A DNA stretch of 64,000 nucleotides from Odobenus rosmarus divergens. Its lineage: Eukaryota > Chordata > Mammalia > Carnivora > Odobenidae. Where the stretch lies: positions 2,590,703 through 2,654,702 of the forward strand of contig NW_004450566.1 in the NCBI RefSeq assembly GCF_000321225.1. Direction: 5' to 3'. Every line of letters starts with the position of its first letter. Position 1 is the stretch's first letter. The translations under genes and the position numbers were made by a program. The notes under the pieces were generated by a model, which worked only from the letters and a program-made list of their open reading frames with translations, made no database searches and was not told where the DNA came from. Below are positions 1 to 57,309 of this stretch, one piece after another.

Positions 1-149
1 AGGGGGAAATATGAAAATAAATAAAATAAACCTCATTTAAAATGGAATAGGGAAGCCCTGAAACATGAGCTTTCATGTACTGCTAGTCACCATAAGAAGC
101 AAACCTCACATTTCCCAACAGGAAACTTACTTTACATACCCCAGCAGTG

Positions 150-340
150 GCAAGGAAGAATTTCTCCTTATCTAGCAACAGCCCAGCCAGTGAGAACTCG
201 GTAAAACAGCCCTCTCAGCTTCCCCCTTTCTTCTGTAAAAGCAAGCCCCTCTCCTCTGTTCTCCAGACTTGCCTCTGGTTACCATAATTTGCTTGTCCTG
301 AGATGCAATTCCTCTGCTATTCCCCAATAAACTCATTTTG
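150..340 (+). repeat. Possible LTR-like or other interspersed repeat
   Basis: A less AT-rich stretch containing CCCCAATAAACTC near its right end, resembling an old LTR with a poly(A) signal. The family cannot be named from sight. No viral coding sequence is visible. Confidence 0.2.
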
Positions 341-1965
341 CTGGTAAAATAGCTGGCTCTTTTGTTTAAGGTCAACAAATATGAAGGACTTAGAGTAGCC
401 ACAATAATTTGAAAAATGTACAAAGTTGAAGCACTCTTACTACCTGACTTCAAGAGGTTTAATATAAAGATATAGTAATCAAGACTATTTTATTTTAGCA
501 TAGGGATAGTCAGTATAATATTCAGAAATAGATACACACATGTGGTCAACCGATTTTCTAAAAAATATATATAAAGGAGTCAAATAACTCAGTGAGGAAA
601 ATTACTCTTTTCTGGAAATGATGGTGGAAAAACTGGATATCCACATGGAGGAAAAAATGAGCCCCAACTCTTAGCTCTCATCATATAGAAAATTAACTTG
701 AAATGGAACAATGACCTAAATAACTCTTCTAGGAAAAAAAAAACACAAGAAAATCTTTTTGACTCTAGGGTAGACAAAAGCTTCTTATATGGATGGGATA
801 CAAAATGTATGAAATATTAAGGGAAAAAATTAGAAAATGGACTTCATTAAAATTTAAAGCTTTTGCTCTTTGAAAATTACTATTAAGAAAAAAAGGCAAG
901 TCATAGATTTGGAGAAAGTATTTACAATACATATATCTAATAAAAAACTGTTATTTAAAATATATTTAAAATGCTTACAGAGATGTTGATAATGTGAGAG
1001 GCTATGCATATGTTGAGGGCAGGGGACATATGCAAAATCTCTAGTTTCTGCTCCATTTTGTTGTAAACATAAAACTGCTTTAAAAAAATATAATCTATCA
1101 AAAATAAAATCTATTAAAAATACAGGACAGAAAAAATGCTTACAGCTCAATAACAAGAAAGCAAATAATCCAACTACAAAATGGGCAAAAGATTCGATAG
1201 GTATTTCACATAAGACCTATAAATAGCCAAAGGCACATGAAGAGATCAGTATCATTCGTCATCAATAACATGCAAATTAAAACCATGCAACTGCATTACA
1301 TAACTATTATAATAGCTTTTTAAAAAAACACCATAGCCTGGCATAGTGCTGGCAAGGATGCAAAACAAGTGCAACTTTCATGTATTGTAAAATGGTACAG
1401 CTACATTGTACAAGTTTGACAGCTTCTTTAAAAAGTTCAGTGTTTATCATATGATTTAGCAATTCTTTTCCAAGGTATTTATCCAAGAAATGAAAACATA
1501 TGCACAAAACTTGTAAAGGAATGGTCATAGAAGTTTTATTCATATTAGCTAGAAGCTGGAAACCCATTAAGTGAGCAAGTAGATCCATACAATGGAGTAT
1601 TATACAACAATATAAAGCAATGAACTACAGATACATGCAACAACATGAACTAATCTTAACACTATATTGAGCAAGTCAAAAAAGAGTGTGTGATTTCACT
1701 ACTTACTAAACTCGTTAGATATATCTAACTGTAGTAATATAAAGTAATATAAAGCCAATCATTAAGTGGTTTCCTGGACTAGTTTAAGATGGAGATTGGG
1801 AAGAACACAATAAAAACTTCAGGGGTGATGGAAATATTCTGTATCATGATTAGGTTATACATTTCTCAAACCTCACCAAATTGCACACATATGGTGCATG
1901 CAATTTACTGTGGGATGTATATTATGCCTCAGTAAAGTTGACTTAAAAACCCATTTTATAGTGCC
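340..1965 (+). mobile_element. Ancient L1 fragment, ORF2 3' part and 3' UTR
   Basis: Decayed L1 sequence in plus orientation, ending in the typical tail TGCCTCAGTAAAGTTGACTT. Many stops; no open frame remains. Confidence 0.7.
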
Positions 1966-2201
1966 TCTTCTTAGGATACAGTTGTAAGAGAACATTCCTC
2001 CTATCCTAACATGAAAAAAGAGTTAATCTAAAAAATCAGTTTTACTTGAACCCATTAGAGAGTATAGAGGTCACCAGGCAACAGAGTGAACTGAATTCTA
2101 AAAAATGACAAGATTCTCCAAGGGGAGCTGATATAAATGAACCATATATTTGACAAGACAAGAAGAAAGAGTACATAAAGCAATTAAGAATAAATCAGTT
2201 A

Positions 2202-2315
2202 GAGGCACATGGTTGGCTCAGTCAGAACATGTGACTCTTGATTTTGGGGTCAGGAGTTTGAATCCCATGTTGGGTGTAGGGATTACTTAAAAATAAACTT
2301 AAGCAAAAAAAGAAG
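2202..2315 (+). mobile_element. CAN SINE, diverged and short
   Basis: tRNA-derived head GGTTGGCTCAGTCAG and B-box-like GTTTGAATCCC, ending in an A-rich tail. Flanked by the 10-bp direct repeat AAATCAGTTA at 2192-2201 and 2316-2325. Confidence 0.85.
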
Positions 2316-3050
2316 AAATCAGTTAATGTTTAATGGATTTTAAAGGATGACTGCGCTAGGCTAGTGCTATAGTTTGCAAAAACAGCAGAAACACAGAGGT
2401 GCTACAGGAAATGTTAAATTTTTGAAAGAAACACATTGATAATGTCCATCTGTCCAAAATATTAACCAGCAGTTTGAGATAGTTCAATTTCATCATTAGA
2501 TCCCATTACATTACATGGTTTCTTTGATAAAAAGTACTATGAGAAAATAAATGTAGAATAGGTATTGAGGGTGGCAGTCTCCAATCTGATTCCGTGATTT
2601 AAGAAGTTGTACAACAGGTGCACACATCCCAAGGATAAGTACTTGTGGTTACTATCATTTTTCTTTCAATACTCAGAAAGCTAATATTAGAAGGGAACTT
2701 CCTTGACAAGATAAAGGTCATATACAAAAAGGCTATGGCTACTACCATATGCAGTGGTGAAAGAATGAATTTATCCCAGATGCGAACAAGGCAACTCTTA
2801 AAACAAGATGCCCATTCTTACCAACATTATAAAAGAGGTCCTAGAAAGTACATTAAGGGAAGAAAAAAAAGGCATAAATGATTACGAAGATACAAATAAA
2901 ACTCTTTATTCCACAGAAGATATGATAGTCTATGTAGAAAATCTCAAAGAATCTGGAAGAAGCTGTTATAACTAATTATTGAGTATAGCAAGGCCACAGG
3001 AAAAAGGTTAAATCCAAAAATCAATAAATACTTAAAAATTGAAATTAAAG

Positions 3051-3244
3051 GGGTACCAGGGTGGTTCAGTCGACTGAGCATCAGACTCTTGGTTTCAGCT
3101 CAGGTCATGATCACAGGGTCGTGGGATCGAGCCCCACATCAGGCTCTGCGCTTGGCTAGGAGTCTGTTTGGGATTCCCTTCTTTTTATCCCTCTCCCTCT
3201 GCCCCTCCCCATGTTCTCTTAAATAGAATCTTTAAAAAAATTGT
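3051..3244 (+). mobile_element. CAN SINE inserted in L1
   Basis: Head GGGTACCAGGGTGGTTCAGT, B box GATCGAGCCCC, CT-rich body and A tail. The 8-bp direct repeat AATTAAAG lies at 3043-3050 and 3245-3252. Confidence 0.92.
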
Positions 3245-3564
3245 AATTAAAGAAAGCATTTATAAGGGATAAATTTAACAATTTATCTAGTAAGATTTGT
3301 ATAGTGAAAAATCACGATGAGAGAAATTAAAGACATAAATAATGGTATACTGTACTAAGTCAGACATCTCAATCTTGTTAAACTATCAATATTCTCCAAA
3401 TTGATTATATGCTCAATATAATCCCAATCAAAATCCTAGCAGGCTTTTGGTAGAAATTTACAATTTGATTCTAAAATGTATGTGGGAAAGCAAAGGAATT
3501 TAGAAGGCTCTAACAATTTTGAAGAACAAAATTTAGAACTAACACCACCTGATTTCATAATTTA

Positions 3565-3783
3565 TTATTTATTTAAAGATTGTATTTACTACTGAGAGAG
3601 AGCGTGAGAGCGCAAGCAGGGGGCCGGGGGGGTAGGCAGAGGGAGTGGAAGAGAGATAATCTCAGGCAGACTCTGTGCTGAGCAGAGAGCCTGACATGGG
3701 GCTTGCTCCCACGACCCTGAAATCATGACCTGAGCTGAAACCAAGAGTCGGTCGCTTAACCGACTGAGCTACCCAGGTGCTCC
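3565..3783 (-). mobile_element. CAN SINE, reverse, inserted in L1
   Basis: Reverse copy: T-rich tail left, GA-rich body, head ending GAGCTACCCAGGTGCTCC. Target-site duplication CATAATTTA at 3556-3564 and 3784-3792. Confidence 0.93.
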
Positions 3784-5109
3784 CATAATTTACTATTTAA
3801 ATTGCAGTAACCAAAACAGTGTGTTGTTGGCATAGGCAGAAATATAAATTAATAGGACAAAACAGGAAGCCCAGACACAGACCCACCTACATATGAACAA
3901 CTGATTTTCAATAAAGTAAAAGAAATTCAGTGGAAAAAGACTCTTTTCAACAAATGCTGCTGGAAAAATTGGATATGCATATCCAAAAAAACAAAACGAA
4001 AACCTAAAAACATCCCCCCACACACCTTTTGTTCATACTGCACATTATATACAAAAAACTTGAGATGGATCACAGACTTAAATGTAATTCCTAAAAGTAT
4101 AATCCTGTTAAAAGAAAACGTATAAGAAAAATCTTTGTGATCTTGTGTTAAAGATTTCTACACACAAAGAAGGAACCATAGAAGGAAAAAAAGGGAAAAA
4201 CTGGATTTTTTCAAAAATTTTTAAATTCTGCATTTCAAAAGACACTTAAAAAAATGAAGACAAGTCACAGACTAGGAGAAAATATTTGCAGTTTATCTGA
4301 TACATGAATTGTATCAACAATTCTATTTATAAAATTGGAAAAAAAATTGGAGATTAGAAAGAAGAATGACAAACACATTAAAAGATGTTGAATACCATTA
4401 GTCACTAGGGAAATGCAAATTACTCGTTACCCCTAGACACCTACCAGAATGACGACATGAAAAAAACAAACAAGCAAACCCTACCATACAAAATGCTCAC
4501 ATGGTTAAAGAGCAACAAGAACTCTCATCTATAGCTGGTGGGAACATAAAATGGCATATCCGCTCTGGAAAATAGTTTGGCGGGTTTTTGTAAAGTAAAA
4601 CATATACTTTACCATACAACCTAGAAATCCCAAAGTACTTCCCAAGTTTAGAATATGCCTATCCAGAGACTTGTCCATGACAGTTTATTGCATCTTTATT
4701 CATAATGGCCAAACGACTGGAAACCCAGTTGGTGAATGGATAAACAAACTGTAGAACATTCAGTATGAAGAACAGCACTTGATAATAAAAAGTAATGAGC
4801 TACTGTTAATGCAAAAACACAGACGAATCTCAAAAACATTATACTAAGTGAAAGGTCGGCTCAAAGCCTATATTTTGTATATTCCTTTAAATAACATTAT
4901 AGAAAAGGTAAAACTATGGGGACAAATCAGTGGTTGCCAGGGACTAGGTATGGGGAAATTAGTACAGGATAACTTTTTTGGGGTGCTGGAAAGGTTTTTG
5001 TATCTTAAATATGTTGGTGGTTGAATAACTGTATAATATGTCAAAGCTTATTACAATGTATACCTAAAAAGGATGAATTTACCTTATATAAACATGATCT
5101 AAATTTTTA

Positions 5110-6480
5110 ATGGGAAAAAATATCAAAAACCAGCCAGGGAGGGAATTTTTTTTTTCTTTTTTGGCTATTTCACCTTAAAGACATTGGAAATGCAACGTTT
5201 CTCTTGCATTATGGTGTCTTTACAAGTTGTGTTCTTTCCTTATGAGTAGAAAAAGCCTATCATGCCACCTAAAAACATATTTCCTATCAAAAGATAAAGG
5301 AACAAAATAAAGTGTCTTATATTTTCCTATTACATACCACACCTCTGAATATCTCTTCACAAAGTATCATCTTTCCTAAGCAGCCATAAGTTACAAATAC
5401 CAGTTTTTTATTTATATATAAGCATAGTGTTTTAATTTTAAGAGGAGACTTAACCTCTGTATTATTCAAGTCAATAAAATAAATATTTAAATCCCCAAAA
5501 TCATATTAAGGCCTTTCTATATTTTAATTTCTAGATGAGACTTAGGTATTTATGTTTCAGGTGATTCTTATTAGTTAAAAAGCAAAAGATAGTAAAAAGA
5601 CTCTAGTAATAGAGATACTGATAAGGCATATAAATGTTTCCAAATATACTAACAGATCAGGTAATAACGGAAAGACAAAAAGTTTAATAATGCTGGCCAC
5701 TTATGGCACATAGCATTTCTGGGAAAGAACCAAAATAATGAAAAAAATGCAACTGATATGTGAGGCATTGGCTTAGCTCCTGGGGTTACAGCAGTGGATA
5801 AGATGAAGTCCTTCCCCTAATGGAACTTACATGTTAATGGGGAGGCAGTCAATGACAAATGAAAAAAACAAAGTCAAGTAATGGTAAGTGCTAGAAGGAA
5901 AAGAAAAGGGATTTAAAAATGATTGATAGGGGCAGGGTACCAGTTTAGAGACTTGACGTGACATGTGAGCAGAGACTTTAATTATTTAAGCGAGGGAGTA
6001 AGCTTTGTACAAATTAGGGATAAAGGCATTCTTGACAGAGGGACCAGCAATGCAAAGTCCCAGAAGTATTCTTTGGGGTATTCTAAACAATGGAGTAGCA
6101 TGAGTGAGAGAGAAAGACTAGAAATAGCTAGGGGTAAAGTGCCACATATTATAAGGTTGTGAATGCCAAGTCCATTCATTTATCAAAAATTATGGAACAT
6201 TGGCAGTTGTGTTTTTTCTTAATTTATTGGTGGAGAAGGGCTGAGTCTGGTTTTCCATATTTTAAGATTAGATGCCTATTTGATATCGAAGTGGAGATGA
6301 GTTCAGGGGAGTAGCTGAAGCTGAAGATACTCAGCACAAAAATGGAAAGAAAAGGAAAAACAGTAAAACTGGTGAGACAGGACAGAAATCAAAAACGTTA
6401 TGAGAGTAATACCACAGGTTTCCAGAAAGTAGAAAGAACTGGTCAAGGCAAGACCTGATCTAAAAAATATAAAGAGTGCT
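5110..6480 (+). repeat. Intergenic DNA with an L2-like relic
   Basis: About 5730-6330 resembles the ancient LINE-2 pattern (TTACAGCAGTGGATAAGATG, then GAGCAGAGAC and later AAGTGGAGATGAGTTCAGGG). The rest is AT-rich with nothing recognised. The short ORFs on both strands near 5965-6180 fall in this relic. Confidence 0.45.
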
Positions 6481-6800
6481 CCATGCATTATGTGCCCTCC
6501 TTAATACCCATCCCTGGGTTAACCCGGAGCATGGGGTGTTATACGAAAACAATGAATCGTAGATCACTACCTCAAAAACTAATGATGTATTTTATGGTGA
6601 CTAACAAAATAAAATTAAAAAAATTTAAAAAATAAACAAAACCACACCTAAACTCAGCATAGTGAAACTGAAGAACACCAGAGACAAAGCAAAGTTCTGA
6701 AAGGTAAAAAGAGGAAAAAACAGTGAGTGCCAGGTCAGTTCCACAGCTCATTGACAGATTGGAAACCAGCAGTAGTCTACAATAGTAAAACTACAAGGTA
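6480..6800 (+). mobile_element. L1 3' end followed by another L1M fragment
   Basis: 6480-6635 matches the carnivore L1 tail pattern (GGGGTGTTATACGAAAACAATG and an A-rich end). 6640-6800 resembles an older L1M piece (CTAAACTCAGCATAGTGAAAC). Confidence 0.6.
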
Positions 6801-8137
6801 ATCCACATTCCTGCCAGATAATGTAGATCAGTGCAGTCAGTATCTTAGCTCATTTAAGAGAAACATGATGAGCTCAGGTTTTGTTTGGGGACTATTTATA
6901 CCATTTCAATTTAATATTTAGATCAAGACTCAAATGTAGACTGGGACAGAATTAAAAGCATCTTACTCATTTGGGAGTTTGAACTACCAATCTTGTTTCA
7001 AATAAAGATTGGTTAAGTTTGTTTTAAATAAAGAACAAGGTGACTAATGGCCTTTTAGGATAGAAAATATGGCACATGAAGCCCCATTGAAGAATTTGTA
7101 TAGATATTTGGAAAAAATCTGGAAAAGTATTTTTTAATCCTACTTTACCAAATAATCTTATTTTTCATTCTTTAATGTAGTTAATATTTCTTACCCTTAG
7201 GTCTTCTTTATAAAGAATCCAAACATTTCCTGTAATAAAATCAATCTATTAGGTTGAAAAAAATTAGCATAAAGCATCTATAAAGTCAATTACTGCAGTC
7301 ATTGTCAGGAGAAAATATAGTATCAATTGTTTTGTTTTAAATGTCTGAATTTAGAAGACTTAAAAATTTCAACACAGAAGTGTTTTTGACATTATTTTGT
7401 CTCAGGATATTTTTGTTGTACTATTGCCTAGTTATCTGCCCTTAAACGTGTTCATCACAAATCTTGCATGAAGTACTACAATATATGTAATAGATCTGTA
7501 TTTTTAAATTGAGTCTTGAATTTAAGTAATGGGTTTGATAGTTGGTTTATATTAACATGCTTAAATATCAATTTAGAAACACCTTAAAGTATTTTTTGCA
7601 TTATTTGCTAAGTAACAAACTACTTAAAATTTTAACAATGAAGCCACATTTGAGTTCACATTACAATTTCAAATGAAGCTGGGTAAATCCAAAAGAATCC
7701 CGTATTTAAAAATTAGCTGTTTTTCTACCACCTACCCCCACCCCAAATCACTACACTCCTTGCAAAAAAAAAAAAAAAAAAATCACAACTATAAAACTCC
7801 ATTATTAGTTAGTCAGAAACAGAGTAACGAACAGGAATTATGCCAACTACCCCAGTGGGTATTCTTTAAATCTCATGGAAATGAAATCAGTGTCAATCAG
7901 TGTATCTATACAACCTTTTCATTATTTAACTACAAAAATGGATTATAGAAATTATCACATATGTAATCTACTATGTTTTGTGCTATAAAGGTTTAAGCCA
8001 CTCACTCTGAAATTAATGAACAAATCATTCACACTCCGTTTTCCACAGCTTTCCAGTCTAAAATTATTTTCTAACATATCCTGAACAAAGAATATTTTCT
8101 TTATAAGCAAACAGGCCATTGCTTTTAATAAGAATCA

Positions 8138-8143
8138 TTTATT
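8138..8143 (-). promoter_or_regulatory. Poly(A) signal AATAAA, distal candidate
   Basis: The next canonical hexamer on the minus strand that I found, about 2.5 kb after the CHD1 stop, inside the repeat-poor AT-rich block. It could end a long 3' UTR isoform. Confidence 0.3.
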
Positions 8144-9456
8144 GTATATTATTAAAGTGGAGGGTTAAGTGGTACAGTACTATGCATAATCTCTCACCCT
8201 TGAAAATTTAAACACAAATGGTTAAAAAGAGCAAAGCAGAATGAGCATGTAAAAGACAAAATTTAAGCATATTTTATAGAGAATGTTCCTTGTGGTATCT
8301 ATGCACTAATGTTCTTCTCCATTGTGTTTTAATAAATTTATGGCTTATTCCTCTTCTACAGGATTGCGGACTTCTTACAAATAATGAACATATTTTCCAT
8401 CAATTAATGTTACATACAATTTTAGATTTTTCATTCAACTCAACTAATTAGGTGACTAAAATATTCAACTAAATGTGGCATTGTTAAGAAATCAGAGCCC
8501 ATTCCATTGCCTCAAAATATGTAATAATGTTCTTCTATGAAATCTGTACAATAGGATATAATGCAAATATCCCAGCTACAAAATGAATTAAAAATGCCAA
8601 CCCTGATCTGTTTACTGTGTTAATATTATAATTTCATTAAGTATTATATTTTTTTGTTAAATGCTATCTTGTGGAATAATCATTTATACTAAATGTGGAA
8701 AAAAGTGGAAAAGCTTAAAAAATGTGTACCGGCACTAAACTGTTTAATCACTTTTATATTTAATTATAAATTAATGTTTAGAAAATGAGTTATTCTTCCT
8801 ATGTTATCTGATATGCCAGGAAAAAAGAGATTATTATTTTCCAGGGTAACTAAAAGAGGTATCACTACTCAAAAAAAAAAAAAAGGTGGGGAGGAAAGCT
8901 TTGTTTTGTACACATAAAATTTTAGACCTAAATGGATAAAAGGAAAATGTTTAAAAAATACATCCATCTATGGACAAATTTCTGTAGATTGCTCCTACAG
9001 TTAATCAACAGGGACACATTTAAGAATATTATAGGCATATACCAATATACTTATATTTGTCAAAGTTAAGATTCAAATTTGCTACAGCACAGCACACATC
9101 CAAGAATGTATGCTACATGATTCAAAAATTCCCACTGAATATAACAAAATAAAAATCTGTGAATAAATATAAGGCTTTCTAAAATAAAATCTGCAGGAAA
9201 CCAACAAGAGTCCAACAAAGATTTCTACGATCTAAATTTTACTTCACAGATTCATATAATCTTCAAAATAGATTTAGTTGTAGTGCCACACAGTAACAAT
9301 AGTTAACTGCTTACCAAAATACCTTTTTCCTGGTAGCTAAACGTTACTACTTAAAAAAAAAAAAGTTAAGTGCTTGAGGGAATAAGAATGCAGCAGAAAA
9401 TTACAGGAGCCCACATATCCTTTTTCTTAAATTTAATTTGTCATATATAAGGTTTT

Positions 9457-9464
9457 TATATACA
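9457..9464 (-). promoter_or_regulatory. Pumilio-type motif TGTATATA
   Basis: Minus-strand TGTATATA fits the Pumilio consensus UGUANAUA. It matters only if the long 3' UTR is transcribed. Chance occurrence in AT-rich DNA is quite possible. Confidence 0.25.
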
Positions 9465-10000
9465 ATCAGTGTGCATTGTAACAGTTTATATTAAAAGTCA
9501 ATCAAGTTTATCTAAAATGTTACCTGGCTGCATAGCACATTTGACATTATTGCCCACATGAAAAGGGAAAACAAATGGATTTACAATAACTTTTGGCCAT
9601 TTTGGATTCTGAAAAGTGTTCATACACCTACCCTTTTAAACCAAATGCATCTGAAAAAAATGTTTCCAGAGCATGCAGTTTAGATTTTACATATTATCTC
9701 ACCATTTTGTTACTACAAACACAATATTTACTAAAAAAGAAAAAAAAGAAATAACATGTATCTAATAAAATAGTCAATATAAAAAGAGGACTAATGGAAT
9801 TAAGTGGCCCCTTTCCCCATTTTTTACATTCTAAACAATGATTCCATCAAGACAAATCATTAAAAAGTGTTATTACACTGATATTTTTAAATGATAAGAA
9901 GGCCTGAGTTGGTAGGGAAAGGAACAGTCAAAAAAAGCCTGAGAAGGGAAAGGAAGTAAGGAAAGCTCATTTAATCCATTTACAATAATTTACAGCCATT

Positions 10001-10027
10001 TGTGTGTATGTGTGTGTGTGTGTGTGT
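10001..10027. repeat. (TG)n microsatellite
   Basis: A TG dinucleotide tract with one TA interruption, about 170 bases past the proximal poly(A) signal of CHD1. Confidence 0.9.
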
Positions 10028-10169
10028 AAAAAGGCATAATAATAGCTCACAAACAGGAAATTCCTGGCTATTTTACAGATATAAGTACAGAATTTAAATA
10101 TTCAAGCTTGTGATGAAAAGCGGCAAGGTGGTCGCAGTGTACAATGTAAACAAGTAGCTTTGGAAAGTG

Positions 10170-10617
10170 AACAAAGTCCTTGAGTGTTTTTTCTTTATTA
10201 AGAAAAGAACTCTCTTTCATTCCTTCCTGAAACATGATCACAGGTCAGAGTAAAGTTCATATACAAACATAATTTAAATGGAGGTCAGTCTAAAATCACT
10301 GACTTAAAAACAGTTTTATCCAGCCTATATGGAAGGGCAGTGTTGAGGTCCCTGTAATAGTAAACATTTTCCATTTCTTTAAAAAAGAAAAAAAAAAAAG
10401 TACTACAGTATTTGTAGTACAGTGCAGCATAATCCTTAAATATAAAAATATTTTCTCTTCTGTTGGGATAATAGACCTTGCATCCTGGAAAGAAGTAACA
10501 ATACTGCTACTGATAGAAGATCTGTTTATATCTTTCAAGTCATGTAAGGCAATTACTGTGTTGGTTTATGATATATGGCTAAAAGAAAAGTCCAGAAAGA
10601 CAAAATATCAGTTTTTG
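10170..10617 (-). other. CHD1: CHD1 3' UTR, proximal form
   Basis: Non-coding sequence after the stop codon, to just past the first AATAAA on the minus strand (10194-10199). The end is estimated from the signal; a longer form is possible. Confidence 0.55.
10194..10199 (-). promoter_or_regulatory. Poly(A) signal AATAAA, proximal candidate
   Basis: The first canonical hexamer after the CHD1 stop, about 420 nt downstream. T/GT-rich sequence (TTTGTTC, TTGTTTACATTGT) follows within 60 nt, as expected for a downstream element. Usage is not proven. Confidence 0.5.
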
Positions 10618-54641
<44,024 letters not shown>

Positions 54642-55132
54642 CTACAATTTGAAAATAAACAGATTTCAAACAAAATTTATTAGGAATTTAATTTTCCTTA
54701 AAAGTCAGCAGAAATCCCCAAATCATTAATTGTTTATTTCATATTTCAACATTCCATAACCAAACAAATAGAAAAAAAGAATTAATGTTAATCTATAACA
54801 AATGACTTACTTGATAGATTTAGTACAGTTTTGGCGAAAACATAAGCAATCAGATCACAATCTTCCTCCAAGATAATAAGCAAAATCTATCAAACACAGA
54901 ATCCTGGGCTAGAAACTTGGGAAAACAAGAAATTGAAGCCATAGTCGCTATCCTTAAAAGGTCATTTAACTATAGGAAATCTAATGTAGAAATTGTGTGA
55001 AGAAAAGGATTAATGTGCTGAAAATTCTCACAGTCATGTAGAAAAAAATTTGTAGTTTTTTACTTGTTTTTAAATTATATCTGTTCTACCATTCTGGGGA
55101 AAAGTGATTTATTAAAATTAAGCTCTGAAAAG

Positions 55133-55213
55133 GGGCGCCTGGGTGGCTCAGTTGGTTAAGCGTCTGCCTTTAGCTCAGGTCATGATCCCGGGGCCCTAGG
55201 GATTGAGCCCACA
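55133..55213 (+). mobile_element. CAN SINE, 3' truncated
   Basis: Clear head GGGGCGCCTGGGTGGCTCAG to GGGATTGAGCCCACAC, then abrupt loss of body and A tail. The sequence after it is unrelated. Confidence 0.9.
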
Positions 55214-55892
55214 CAATTTAATAGCTTCGCCGAGAGTATCACTGAATCGATCACGGTTCCACAGTAATAAATCTGAAATAATAGTAAATTCTCACAATCC
55301 TTCCTAACCTCTGTATACCACATGTGGAAGCAATTATCAGTTCATTGAGAAACCACCTTTTTTCCCATTACTAATTTTCAGTCCAAAGTAGCCTAGAAAT
55401 GGTCTGGCCTAAACAGGTGATTATGTAAATTACTATTATTCCCAAGGTCATTTGTTCCCATAGTGTTTACATCTGAATTGTTGAAAACTGGGGCATTAAA
55501 TTCTTTATACACACGTTTGACTCAGCTTTTGATGTAATTTCACTTAGCTTTATGACAAACAACAGGTAATGTAGTTTATGTATACACAGCTAAACTCAAG
55601 CTTCATGTCCTCTGCTGTAATTTTCAGAAATACCACCAGATGGAGGTATTACTCTAAGGAAATAGACTGCACTATTAAAAGTAATTCATTTATAAAATTT
55701 CTCTTTTTCTAGAGCAAGTTTAGTATTCACAAGGAAACACAGACATAAAAGTTTGAAAGAAGACTTCTGATTCCAGAAGTTAGATATAAATTAAAATGCA
55801 AACATGTATATTTTTAAAGTCGAGTAGAATAAAATATTCACAGAAACAGCAAAAATTTGCCTTTTAAAGTATATGATATCAAGATCACTTTT

Positions 55893-56104
55893 TAAAAAGA
55901 TTTATTTATTTATTTTAGAGAGAGAGAGAAAGAGCACGTGCATGCAAGTGACAGGAGGAACCGAGGAAAAGGGAAAGAAAATCTTTAAGCAGACTCCCTG
56001 CTGAGTGCGGAGCTCAACTGGGGACTCAATCTCTTGCCCCTGAGATCATGACCTGAGCCAAAATCAAGAGTCAGAAGCCAAATGAACCACCCAGGCACCC
56101 CTCA
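55893..56104 (-). mobile_element. CAN SINE, reverse
   Basis: TTAAAAAGATTTATTTATTT tail side, GA-rich body, head ending AACCACCCAGGCACCCC. Target-site duplication ATCACTTTT at 55884-55892 and 56105-56113. Confidence 0.94.
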
Positions 56105-56279
56105 ATCACTTTTGCCGCAATTTTTAACCGTTGATCACATGGTTCAGAGATCCAAAAACAGCACAGTGCCTCATAATAAACAAACCCCACTTAACCATAT
56201 TTCACTTTGGTCCCTTCAGAGAAATTTCAGCAAGAATACTAAGAGAAGATATTTTTCCTGACATACAATTTTATTTCTC

Positions 56280-56645
56280 CTTTAATCCACTTTCATTTAC
56301 TCAATAAACTTCACTGACAGTATTGTGTATTAGGCACTGGGCAAGACCGAGAGCATACAAAATCCTTACCATTAAAAAACCTCTAACCTGGTATGGAGAG
56401 ACAGTCATGTCAATTAATAAATGTCGTTCTGCGCTATTTTTAAGATAATTGATCTAGGTGTATGGGGAGCACTGCATATACAACCAAGAAAAAAGTGCGA
56501 TTGATAGAAAAGGAAAATTGCTTGTAAGCTTCTTGAGGATATCATTTATTTTTTTCCAGAGTAACTAGCGACAGAACTTTACACAGGTGAGGATGCTTAA
56601 TAGATACTCGAAAAATAGGTAGATAAGAACGACTGAATTTGGGGG
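56280..56645 (+). repeat. L2-like relic
   Basis: GTGTATTAGGCACTGGGCAAG and the tail TTGTAAGCTTCTTGAGGATATC...GATGCTTAATAGATACTCG match LINE-2 order. Confidence 0.6.
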
Positions 56646-56934
56646 GCTATCATACGCCTGTATTCTTGATTATGTCTTGATTAGTCATTCCAGATGAATG
56701 GCTAGTCAAAATTCTTTGTTAATAAATCAAAACTCTAAGTGAAAGGAGGAATCTTTCCCTTCATATTCTTTAGGTTGTAGTAGTTCTGGCTGGAGATTAA
56801 AGCAAACAGCCTCAATCTAGATTACTGTAATGACACAGACCTATTACAGAATGTCTTTACCTTACGTATTGGAAGTATAAAGTATTTAGTTGTTCTTAGT
56901 AAGATTAAGAATATACAAAGATTAAGTAAGAAAT

Positions 56935-57240
56935 ATTTTACATACTACCACAGAACAATCTCCACAATATAGTTAAGTAAAAAAACAAAAAAAAAACAAG
57001 ATACAAAACAATGTTTATAGTATGCCTCTTTTATATAAGGGAAAAATATACATACTTGCCTATATTTTTAAAATAGCAATAATGGCAGCATAAACCAACA
57101 ATTAATTTTAAAAATGGTTATCTACAGAAGGAGGAATAGAGGGAAGAGTAGAGGGAACAAGGTTTGAAATGAGTCCTCAGATTCAAAACATGTAAATGTT
57201 TAACATAATTTTTTTAAAAAAGAAAATCCTAAAAATTTTA
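56935..57240 (+). mobile_element. Old L1 3' UTR fragment
   Basis: ATACAAAACAATGTTTATAGTATGC then GGTTATCTACAGAAGGAGGAATAG resembles an old L1 3' UTR. Confidence 0.45.
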
Positions 57241-57309
57241 GGAACACAGGTTCAGGAAAAAAAATCTATATTCAGACTTAAAATTTTGAGCTAAAATTGT
57301 TGAAAAACC

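Larger units (their letters stand above)
2640..5110 (+). mobile_element. Ancient L1 ORF2-3' fragment split by two SINEs
   Basis: Decayed L1 ORF2 and 3' sequence in plus orientation, read as 2640-3050, 3245-3564 and 3784-5110. SINEs interrupt it at 3051-3244 and 3565-3783. The only open stretches are short and degenerate. Confidence 0.7.
6800..10000. other. Repeat-poor AT-rich block downstream of CHD1
   Basis: I see no SINE, L1 or DNA-transposon relic here, only A/T runs, in contrast to the dense repeats below 6800. No credible ORF. It may hold distal 3' UTR or conserved non-coding sequence. Confidence 0.5.

Noticed and set aside
2645..2881. 78-codon plus-strand frame
   Set aside because: Part of a decayed L1 ORF2, not a host gene.
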